A stretch of DNA of 5,943 nt from DATARH01 sp035507475 (lineage in GTDB: Bacteria; Pseudomonadota; Alphaproteobacteria; ATCC43930; CGMCC-115725): positions 1-5,943 of the forward strand of contig DATJOB010000230.1 in assembly GCA_035507475.1 (NCBI GenBank), read 5' to 3'. The notes below the pieces were generated by a model. That model had not been told where the DNA came from and made no database searches. It saw nothing but the letters and a program-made list of their open reading frames with translations. Below are positions 1 to 5,365 of this stretch, one piece after another (positions within the stretch are counted from its first letter, which is position 1; every line of letters begins with the position of its first letter). The translations under genes and the position numbers were made by a program.

Positions 1-780
1 GGCCCGCGCCAGTATGAGATGACGGTGAGCCCGGCGCGCGGTATGCGCGCCGCCGACGAGGCGATCATCGCCCGCGAGATGGCGCGCGCGGTCGCGCATC
101 GCGAGGGGCACCGCGCGATCCTCGCGCCGATCCTTGAGCCGGACGGGATCGGCAACGGCACCCACATCCATTTCAGCCTGCGCGACAAGGCCGATCAGCC
201 GGTGATGTTCGACCTCGACCGGCCGTGGCGGATGACCGAGCTCGCCGAGCATTTCGTCGCCGGCATCCTCGAACACCTGCCGCTGCTCTGCGCGATGACC
301 GCGCCCTCGGCCGCCTCGTATTACCGGCTGCGGCCCGATCGCTGGGCGCCGACCTGGTCGAATCTCGGGCTGCAGGACCGCGGCGCCAGCGTCCGGGTAT
401 GCCCGATCTTCGAGCAGCCGGCGACGCATAACTTCAATGTGGAGTACCGCGTCGCCGACGCCACCGCCTGCCCCTATCTGGCGCTCGGCGCGCTGATCTG
501 GGCGGGACTCGACGGGCTGCGCCGCCGGCTGCCGCCGCCGCCCTTCAACGAGGCCGATTTCTGGACGATGAGCGAGGCCGACCGGCGCGCGATCGGGGCG
601 CGACCGCTGCCGCGTTCGCTCGGCGAATCGCTCGACCTGCTGGCGGCGAGCGGCGTGGCGCGCGACTGGTTCGGCGACGAGCTCTACGAGTGCTACCTGC
701 GTTTCAAGCGGGCCGAGCTGCAGGCGCTCGACGGGCTCGGCCCCGCCGAGATCTGCGCGAAATACGCCGAAATCTACTGA
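1..780 (+). CDS. Glutamine synthetase family ligase, C-terminal part (5' end outside window)
   Basis: The frame is open from base 1 and ends at TGA 778-780, giving 259 residues of the catalytic domain. Family members run about 430-470 residues, so roughly the first 40% is missing. An ATG at 19 lies inside the conserved GPRQYE segment and is not the real start. Visible family motifs (numbered from base 1) are the GPRQYE glutamate (E6, equivalent to E. coli Glu220), GNGTHIHFS (His55 and His57, the His269/His271 site), the arginines R109, R127 and R132 (Arg321, Arg339, Arg344), and VEYR (E148 and R150, the Glu357/Arg359 site), followed by a PYLALGALIWAGLDG helix. The flap glutamate that deprotonates ammonium in true GlnA (Glu327) is Trp115 here, and Arg355 is Asn146. 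ATP-dependent gamma-glutamyl ligation is therefore likely, but the acceptor may be an amine and not ammonium, as in PuuA-like enzymes. The next gene, an N-formylglutamate amidohydrolase on the same strand, supports a catabolic glutamyl-amide role. The family call is firm; the substrate is inferred. Confidence 0.93.
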   Translation, partial: GPRQYEMTVSPARGMRAADEAIIAREMARAVAHREGHRAILAPILEPDGIGNGTHIHFSLRDKADQPVMFDLDRPWRMTELAEHFVAGILEHLPLLCAMTAPSAASYYRLRPDRWAPTWSNLGLQDRGASVRVCPIFEQPATHNFNVEYRVADATACPYLALGALIWAGLDGLRRRLPPPPFNEADFWTMSEADRRAIGARPLPRSLGESLDLLAASGVARDWFGDELYECYLRFKRAELQALDGLGPAEICAKYAEIY

Positions 781-793
781 CGCAGCCCGGCGT

Positions 794-818
794 GGCCCGG
801 GACTCCGGAGCCGGGTTT
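794..818 (+). terminator. Possible weak terminator hairpin after the glutamine-synthetase-like gene
   Basis: Fourteen bases after the stop codon, CCCGG (796-800) can pair with CCGGG (811-815). Two G-U pairs can extend the base of the stem, and the loop contains the palindrome CTCCGGAG. Only three T residues follow, so this is a poor intrinsic terminator. In such GC-rich DNA a five-base stem can arise by chance. Confidence 0.25.
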
Positions 819-864
819 CCGCGCGGCGGAACGCCCTTTGCCGGCGCTCGCCGGGACGACGATG

Positions 865-870
865 TATGAT
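865..870 (+). promoter_or_regulatory. Candidate -10 element before the amidohydrolase
   Basis: TATGAT matches the sigma-70 -10 consensus in five of six bases and stands out in GC-rich sequence. Transcription would begin about seven bases downstream, near 877, which is itself an ATG. The best upstream -35-like element, TTGCCG at 838-843, is 21 bases away. That is longer than the usual 16-18, so the promoter is only tentative. Confidence 0.3.
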
Positions 871-876
871 GCCGCG

Positions 877-1650
877 ATGACGTCTCTCCTCGCCGCCGAC
901 GAGCCCAGCCCGGTCCGCATCCTGCAGCCGGACGCCGGCTCGGATTTTTTTCTCGCTGCCGACCATGCCGGGCGGCGCATCCCGCGCGCCCTCGCCAGCC
1001 TCGGGCTCGACGACAGCGAGCTCGGCCGGCACATCGCCTGGGACATCGGCATCGCCGCGGTCACCGAGGCGCTGGCGGCGCGGCTCGACGCGACCGCGGT
1101 GCTGCAGACCTATTCGCGGCTCGTCATCGATTGCAACCGGGCGCCCGACCATCCGACCTCGATCCCGACGGTGAGCGAGGCGACCCCGGTGCCCGGCAAC
1201 CAGGGGCTCGACGCCGCGGCGCGAACCGCGCGCCGCGAGGCGATCTTCGACCCGTATCACGCCGCGATCGCGGCGCTGATCGACGGCCGCGCGGCGTCCG
1301 GTCGGCGCACCGTGCTGGTGGCGATGCACAGCTTCACCCCGGTGTTCCACAACGTCGTGCGGATCGTCGAGATCGGCGTGCTCTACCACCACCCGACACC
1401 GCTTTCGCGGATCATGCTCGACCTGCTGCGCGGCGAGCCGGGCCTCGTGGTCGGCGACAACGAGCCCTACGCGATCACCGACACCAGCGACTACACGGCC
1501 CCGGTCCATGCCGAGGCGCGCGGTCTCGACCATGTCGAGATCGAGATCCGCCAGGACCTGATCGCCGAGCCGCCGGGCCAGGCGGCCTGGGCCGAGCGCA
1601 TGGCGCGCCTCCTCGTCGCGGCCGACCGCCGCCTGCGCGACCGGGCGTAG
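877..1650 (+). CDS. N-formylglutamate amidohydrolase family protein
   Basis: Members of this metal-dependent family hydrolyse N-formyl-L-glutamate to glutamate and formate, the last step of one histidine-degradation route; relatives act on other N-acyl amino acids. The 257-residue protein has the usual family length and motif order: DHAG near residue 30 (the metal-binding histidine region), a HIAWDIG segment around 52-58, YSRLVIDCNR at 79-88, an Arg-rich helix leading to PYH at 126-128, HSFTP at 151-155, and the C-terminal DNEPY, DYT and VEIEIRQDLI blocks. It is probably cytoplasmic, since no signal peptide is seen. The ATG at 877 is preferred because the protein then begins MTSLLAADEPSP, which fits the family N-terminus as I recall it, and because a TATGAT element lies just upstream. 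The ATG at 862 is a live alternative: it has GGGA at 853-856 and adds five residues. No hutU, hutH or hutI lies in the window, so the tie to histidine breakdown is unproven. The pairing with the glutamine-synthetase-like gene suggests a shared glutamyl-amide pathway. Confidence 0.92.
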   Translation: MTSLLAADEPSPVRILQPDAGSDFFLAADHAGRRIPRALASLGLDDSELGRHIAWDIGIAAVTEALAARLDATAVLQTYSRLVIDCNRAPDHPTSIPTVSEATPVPGNQGLDAAARTARREAIFDPYHAAIAALIDGRAASGRRTVLVAMHSFTPVFHNVVRIVEIGVLYHHPTPLSRIMLDLLRGEPGLVVGDNEPYAITDTSDYTAPVHAEARGLDHVEIEIRQDLIAEPPGQAAWAERMARLLVAADRRLRDRA

Positions 1651-1665
1651 TCGCCGAGGCCGCGC

Positions 1666-1693
1666 TTGCCAGCCGACTCGCCGCGGCTATAGT
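1666..1693 (+). promoter_or_regulatory. Sigma-70-type promoter for the substrate-binding protein gene
   Basis: TTGCCA (1666-1671) and TATAGT (1688-1693) are separated by 16 bases, a good match to the housekeeping promoter. Both lie in the gap after the amidohydrolase stop codon. The predicted transcript would start near 1700, about 26 bases before ATG 1726. This also argues against the upstream GTG at 1696 as the start codon. It suggests the binding protein is transcribed separately from the genes to its left. Confidence 0.6.
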
Positions 1694-1715
1694 CGGTGCA
1701 ACTGCGGGTGGGGTC

Positions 1716-1720
1716 GGGGG
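1716..1720 (+). promoter_or_regulatory. Ribosome binding site for the substrate-binding protein
   Basis: A G-rich run (GGGGG, 1716-1720) ends five bases before ATG 1726. It supports that ATG over GTG 1696 and ATG 1738, neither of which has a purine tract at a suitable distance. Confidence 0.45.
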
Positions 1721-1725
1721 CGTCG

Positions 1726-2925
1726 ATGTCGCTTGGTATGCGTGCCGCGCTGACCGCGGCGCTGGTCGTCGCCGGCCTCGGGGCGCTCCCGGCCGGGGCC
1801 GCGGAGTTCACCGATTCGGCGGGACGGATTGTCACCCTGCCGCCGGCGATCAACCGGGTGATGCCGGCGAGCCCGACCGCCGAGGTGCTGGTCTACGTGC
1901 TGGCGCCGGACAAGCTCGCCGGCTGGGCGCGTCCGCCGCGGCCCGGGCTGCCGGCGCGCTATGCCCGGCTGCCGGTGCTCGGCCAGCTCGCCGGGCCGAC
2001 GCCGACCGCGGCCGCGCCGGCCGTCGCCCGCGTGCATCCCGACCTCATCCTCGACGCCGGCACGGTGACCCCGGAGCGCGCCGCGCTCGCCGACCGGATC
2101 AGCCAGGAGACCGGGGTCCCGTACATCCTCGTCGACAACAGCTTCGACCGCACGCCGACGATGCTGCGCACGATCGGCCGGCTGCTCGGCGCCGCCGGCC
2201 GCGCCGACGACCTCGCCGGCTCGGCCGAGCACGCGATCGATGCGCTGCGCGGCCGGCTCCTGATTCAGTCGGCCACCGATCGGCCGCTCGTCTATTACGC
2301 GCGCGGCGCGAACGGGCTCGAGACCGGGCTGCCGGGCTCCGGCGCCGGCGCGGCGATCGACGCGGCGGGGGCGATCAACGTCGCGCGCGCGCTCGGCACC
2401 GGCGAGCGCATCGCGGTGACGCCGCAGCAGGTGCAGCAATGGAACCCGGCAGTGATCATCGCCGAGGACCCGGTGTTCTTCCGCAACGTCCAGCGCGACC
2501 CACCGTGGCGCGGGATCGCCGCGGTGCGCGACAAGAAGGTGTATCTCGAACCCTCGACGCCGTTCGGCTGGATCGACGACCCGCCGGGGATCAACCGGCT
2601 GATCGGGCTCTACTGGCTGTCGCAGCTCTTCTACCCGGCGCAGACGCAGGACGATCTGCGCGGGCTGATGACCGATTTCTACGACAAGTTCTACGGCATC
2701 AAGCTGACCGACCAGCAGGTCGAGGCAATCGCCAAGCCGGCCGGCATTCCGCCGAGCGACACGCCGCACCTGGCGGCGCTGCCGCTGGGGACGGCGCCGC
2801 TGTCCTCGGTTCCCGGGGCGGTCCCGGCGGTTCCGGGCGCGGTCAACGAGCCCGGCCGCCGCGGCGTGCTGCCCAATGCGGCGCCGCCGGTCCAGACGAC
2901 GCCGTCCTACCTGATGCCGAAGTGA
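1726..2925 (+). CDS. Periplasmic substrate-binding protein of an iron-chelate/cobalamin-type ABC importer
   Basis: This 399-residue protein begins with a Sec-type signal peptide: Arg6, a hydrophobic Ala/Leu/Val stretch at 7-21, and a cleavage site near Ala25/Ala26 before EFTDS. It contains no cysteine, so it is not a lipoprotein and should be free in the periplasm. The mature part opens with the typical 'D..GR.V.LP...NRV' strand of the class III (BtuF/FhuD-like) binding-protein fold, followed by a YVLAPDKLAGW segment. Later come a long interlobe helix (about 145-175) and the blocks IIAEDPVFF, GIAAVRDKKVYLEPSTPFGW and GINRLIGLYWLSQLFYP of the C-terminal lobe. The usual mature length is about 280-330 residues. 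Here roughly 59 further residues (341-399) form a Pro/Ala-rich tail containing two VPGAV units. The ligand is unknown: iron-siderophore, haem, cobalamin or another metal complex are all possible. No permease or ATPase gene flanks it, so it must work with a transporter encoded elsewhere or just outside its family's usual operon. Confidence 0.88.
   Translation: MSLGMRAALTAALVVAGLGALPAGAAEFTDSAGRIVTLPPAINRVMPASPTAEVLVYVLAPDKLAGWARPPRPGLPARYARLPVLGQLAGPTPTAAAPAVARVHPDLILDAGTVTPERAALADRISQETGVPYILVDNSFDRTPTMLRTIGRLLGAAGRADDLAGSAEHAIDALRGRLLIQSATDRPLVYYARGANGLETGLPGSGAGAAIDAAGAINVARALGTGERIAVTPQQVQQWNPAVIIAEDPVFFRNVQRDPPWRGIAAVRDKKVYLEPSTPFGWIDDPPGINRLIGLYWLSQLFYPAQTQDDLRGLMTDFYDKFYGIKLTDQQVEAIAKPAGIPPSDTPHLAALPLGTAPLSSVPGAVPAVPGAVNEPGRRGVLPNAAPPVQTTPSYLMPK
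2809..2844 (+). repeat. Imperfect 15-base direct repeat encoding VPGAV twice
   Basis: The segments 2809-2823 and 2830-2844 both encode Val-Pro-Gly-Ala-Val and are set 21 bases apart by a Pro-Ala linker. They differ mostly at codon third positions. The repeat sits in the low-complexity C-terminal tail of the binding protein and may mark a flexible linker that grew by slippage. Confidence 0.6.
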
Positions 2926-2970
2926 CCGCCCGCTAGCGCGACATCACGGCCGGCGTTCGACGGTGCCCGG

Positions 2971-3630
2971 TTACTGCGGCTGGTGGACGTAGCGCAGATA
3001 GGGCTTCACCTCGCGGAACCCGGAGGGGTATTTGCGCTTCGCTTCGTCGCTCGGCACGGCGGGCGCGACGATCACGTCCTCGCCCGGCCGCCAGTTGACC
3101 GGCGTCGCCACCGTGTGCCGCGCGGTCAGCTGCACCGAATCGAGGATGCGCAGCACCTCGTCGAAATTGCGCCCGGTCGACATCGGATAGGTCAGCATCG
3201 CCTTGACCTTCTTGTCGGGACCGATGACGAACACCGAGCGCACGGTGGCGTTGGTCGCCGCGGTGCGGCCCTGGGAGCTGCTGCCGCTATCGGCCGGCAG
3301 CATGTCGTAGAGCTTGGCGACGGTGAGCTCGGAATCGCCGATAAGCGGATAGGTCACCTTGTGTCCCTGGGTCTCCTCGATGTCGGCCTGCCAGCGGTTG
3401 TGGTCGCTGACCGGGTCGACGCTGAGCCCGATGATCTTGCAGCTGCGCCGGTCGAACTCGGGCTTGAGGCCTGCCATGTAGCCGAGCTCGGTGGTGCAGA
3501 CCGGCGTGAAGTCCTTGGGGTGCGAGAACAGGATCGCCCAGCCGTCGCCGATCCACTGATGAAAATCGATGCGGCCCTGCGTCGTGTCGATCGTGAAGTT
3601 CGGCGCTTCGTCGTTGATGCGCAGCGACAT
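2971..3630 (-). CDS. 1-Cys peroxiredoxin (Prx6 subfamily)
   Basis: This cytoplasmic thiol peroxidase reduces H2O2 and organic or lipid hydroperoxides through a single peroxidatic cysteine. The 219-residue length fits the Prx6 subfamily (about 210-225). The thioredoxin-fold N-terminus (SLRINDEAPNFTIDTTQG) leads to the active-site motif HPKDFTPVCTTE, with Thr42 and Cys45 as catalytic residues and Arg131 in ATVRSVFVI as the expected partner arginine. The C-terminal Prx6-type domain has TPVNWRPGEDVIV (176-188), KRKYPSGF and KPYLRYV. The only other cysteine, Cys64, is not at the place of a classical resolving cysteine. The ATG at 3630 is chosen because GGAGGAG sits just upstream; an in-frame ATG at 3669 would add 13 residues without family support. 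It lies 154 bases after gcvPB on the same strand, with its own candidate promoter and an operator-like dyad between. It converges on the binding-protein gene, with 45 bases between the stop codons and no clear terminator there. Confidence 0.95.
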   Translation of the reverse strand: MSLRINDEAPNFTIDTTQGRIDFHQWIGDGWAILFSHPKDFTPVCTTELGYMAGLKPEFDRRSCKIIGLSVDPVSDHNRWQADIEETQGHKVTYPLIGDSELTVAKLYDMLPADSGSSSQGRTAATNATVRSVFVIGPDKKVKAMLTYPMSTGRNFDEVLRILDSVQLTARHTVATPVNWRPGEDVIVAPAVPSDEAKRKYPSGFREVKPYLRYVHQPQ

Positions 3631-3633
3631 GGT

Positions 3634-3640
3634 CTCCTCC
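3634..3640 (-). promoter_or_regulatory. Strong ribosome binding site of the peroxiredoxin gene
   Basis: Read on the minus strand, GGAGGAG (3640 to 3634) precedes ATG 3630. The GGAGG core ends five bases before the start codon. It is close to the ideal anti-16S sequence, decides the start, and suggests efficient translation. Confidence 0.8.
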
Positions 3641-3727
3641 ATCGTCGGGTCTCGCCCGCAGGCGTTCATACAGCAGCCGGCCGGCTTTCGATACCGCCTG
3701 CGTCGCCGCCGGCACAGACCGGCCGCT

Positions 3728-3755
3728 ATGTTATTTACCGGTGCCAGCCGGTCAA
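3728..3755 (-). promoter_or_regulatory. Candidate promoter of the peroxiredoxin gene
   Basis: On the minus strand, TTGACC (3755 to 3750) and TAACAT (3733 to 3728) are 16 bases apart. The -35 matches consensus in five of six bases and the -10 in four of six. The transcript would start near 3721 and carry a leader of about 90 bases. A second, perfect TATAAT (3767 to 3762) lies upstream but lacks a recognisable -35 at 16-18 bases. Confidence 0.5.
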
Positions 3756-3757
3756 TA
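3732..3757. promoter_or_regulatory. Operator-like inverted repeat over the peroxiredoxin promoter
   Basis: TATTTACCGG (3732-3741) and CCGGTCAATA (3748-3757) are inverted copies matching at nine of ten positions around a six-base centre. The repeat fills the promoter spacer and overlaps the candidate -35 and the edge of the -10, the position expected for a repressor or activator site. No T-run follows on the minus strand, so it does not look like a terminator for gcvPB. The cognate regulator is unknown. Confidence 0.45.
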
Positions 3758-3784
3758 CGCCATTATATACGATGCTGATATGTA

Positions 3785-5365
3785 TTATTCCGCCGCCTCG
3801 CGCTGCGCCGGTTCCGGGCGCCAGCGCAGCACCGGGCGCCGCGCCGCCCCGGTCTCGTCGAGCCGCCGGCGCGGCGTGAAGCGCGGCGCCGCCTGGAACC
3901 CGGCGGCGTCGCCGGAGCGGGCGCGCGCGGCCAGCGCGTTGACCGCGTCGGCGAACTGGTCGAGTGAGGCCTTGCTCTCGGTCTCGGTCGGCTCGATCAG
4001 GAGCGCGCCGTGCACGACCAGCGGGAAATACATCGTCATCGGGTGGAAGCCCTCGTCGATCAGCGCCTTGGCGAAGTCGAGCGTGGTGACCCCGGTGTCC
4101 TTGAGGAAGCGGTCGTCGAACAACACTTCGTGCATGCACGGTCCGGGGTAGGACTGGCTCAGCGCACCGGCGAGCCGCGCCCGCAGATAGTTGGCGTTGA
4201 GCACGGCGTCCTCGGCGACCTGCCGCAGCCCATCGGCGCCGTGGCTCATCATGTAGGCGAGGGCGCGCACGAACATGCCCATCTGGCCGTGGAAGCCCTT
4301 GAGCCGGCCGATGGACTGCGCCGCTGCGCCATCCGCCTCTTCGAGGAGCGCCAAGCCGCCGTCACGATGCACGACCCACGGCAGCGGCGCGTGCGGCGCG
4401 AGCGCCGCTGCGAGCGCCACCGGCCCGCTGCCCGGGCCGCCGCCGCCATGCGGCGTCGAGAAGGTCTTGTGCAGGTTGAGGTGCAGCGCGTCGATCCCGA
4501 GATCGGCCGGGCGGACGCGGCCGACGATCGCGTTGAAATTGGCACCGTCGCAATAGAAGAACGCGCCGGCCGAATGGAGCGCCGCGGCGATCTCCAGGAT
4601 CTCGTCCTCGAAGAGCCCGCAGGTGTTGGGGTTGGTCAGCATCAGCGCGGCGACGTCGCCGCCGAGCCTGGCCTTGAGCGCGGCGAGGTCGACCCGGCCG
4701 CGCGGGTTGTTGGGGATCGGGTCGATCGCATAGCCGCACAGCGCCGCGGTCGCCGGGTTGGTGCCGTGCGCCGATTCCGGCACGAGGATGCGGCGTCGCG
4801 GATCGCCGGCGGCGGTGAGCGCGGCGCGGATCGTCATCATGCCGCAGAATTCGCCGTGCGCGCCCGCGGCCGGCGACAGCGCCACCGCCGGCAGCCCGGT
4901 CAGCACCTTCAGCCAGTGCGCCAGGGTGTCGATCAGCTCGAGCGCGCCCTGCACGGTCGATGCCGGCTGCAGCGGGTGCACATCGGCGAACCCGGCGAGC
5001 CGCGCCATCCTCTCGTTGAGCCGCGGGTTGTGCTTCATCGTGCACGAGCCGAGCGGGTAGAGGCCGGTGTCGATCGCGTAGTTCTTCTGCGACAGGCGGG
5101 TGAAATGGCGCACCACCTGCGGTTCGCTGAGCCCGGGAAGGCCGATCGGCGCGCGTCGCTCGAGGCCGCCGAGCCGGTCGCGGGGGGGCGGCAGCCCGGC
5201 GAACTCCGACGGCAGGTCGACGCCGCAATGACCGGGCGAATCCTGCTCGAAGATGAGCTTCTCCTCGATCTGCAGCCCGCGATTGCCGGTCGCGGTGCGC
5301 GGCTCGCCGGCCGCACCGTCATTGGCGGCCGGGCCGCCGCCCAGCGCCTGGCTCCAGCCGGTCAT
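3785..5365 (-). CDS. gcvPB: Glycine dehydrogenase (decarboxylating) subunit 2, P-protein beta chain
   Basis: This is the PLP-binding half of the split P-protein of the glycine cleavage system. With GcvPA it decarboxylates glycine and loads the aminomethyl group onto the lipoyl arm of GcvH in the cytoplasm. The 526-residue protein is at the upper end of the family range (about 480-525). Features in order are a variable Gly/Ala-rich leader (1-27), the GNRGLQIEEKLIFEQ block, LSQKNYAIDTGLYPLGSCTMKHNP (91-114), SPAAGAHGEFCGM (164-176), ESAHGTNPA (197-205), LTNPNTCGLFE (243-253), YCDGANFNAI, and the PLP-lysine motif NLHKTFSTPHGGGGPG with Lys300. The C-terminus keeps LIEPTETESKASLDQF and ends LDETGAARRPVLRWRP. 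ATG 5365 is favoured by GGAGG seven bases upstream and by a four-base overlap with the gcvPA stop codon, which implies translational coupling. No sign of damage is seen. Confidence 0.97.
   Translation of the reverse strand: MTGWSQALGGGPAANDGAAGEPRTATGNRGLQIEEKLIFEQDSPGHCGVDLPSEFAGLPPPRDRLGGLERRAPIGLPGLSEPQVVRHFTRLSQKNYAIDTGLYPLGSCTMKHNPRLNERMARLAGFADVHPLQPASTVQGALELIDTLAHWLKVLTGLPAVALSPAAGAHGEFCGMMTIRAALTAAGDPRRRILVPESAHGTNPATAALCGYAIDPIPNNPRGRVDLAALKARLGGDVAALMLTNPNTCGLFEDEILEIAAALHSAGAFFYCDGANFNAIVGRVRPADLGIDALHLNLHKTFSTPHGGGGPGSGPVALAAALAPHAPLPWVVHRDGGLALLEEADGAAAQSIGRLKGFHGQMGMFVRALAYMMSHGADGLRQVAEDAVLNANYLRARLAGALSQSYPGPCMHEVLFDDRFLKDTGVTTLDFAKALIDEGFHPMTMYFPLVVHGALLIEPTETESKASLDQFADAVNALAARARSGDAAGFQAAPRFTPRRRLDETGAARRPVLRWRPEPAQREAAE

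Noticed and set aside
1687..2769. 360-codon open frame on the minus strand opposite the binding-protein gene
   Set aside because: The opposite strand encodes a protein with a signal peptide and family motifs. This frame gives a low-complexity Arg-rich sequence and no recognisable fold.
1131..2936. 601-codon open frame on the plus strand across the amidohydrolase and binding-protein genes
   Set aside because: It runs through two recognised genes in another frame and its translation is Arg/Ala/Gly/Pro-rich with no family motif. Long shadow frames are expected where third positions are nearly all G or C.
2926..2970. Possible bidirectional terminator between the convergent binding-protein and peroxiredoxin genes
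   Set aside because: Only very short stems (three to four bases) can be drawn and there is no T-run on either strand.
3631..3669. N-terminal extension of the peroxiredoxin from an upstream ATG at 3669
   Set aside because: The extension would cover the strong GGAGGAG site, and its 13 residues do not belong to the conserved Prx6 N-terminus, which starts at the downstream ATG.
3675..3686. Perfect 12-base palindrome AGCCGGCCGGCT in the peroxiredoxin leader
   Set aside because: It is made almost entirely of G and C in a GC-rich region, lies far from the -10, and shows no second copy nearby, so chance is the simpler explanation.
3732..3757. Reading the dyad as a terminator for gcvPB
   Set aside because: On the minus strand the stem is followed by AACATAG and not a run of T residues, and its A/T-rich outer arms would make a weak hairpin.
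2983..3879. 298-codon open frame on the plus strand opposite the peroxiredoxin
   Set aside because: It is antisense to the peroxiredoxin gene, which has a strong ribosome site and all active-site motifs. The frame also runs through the promoter island.
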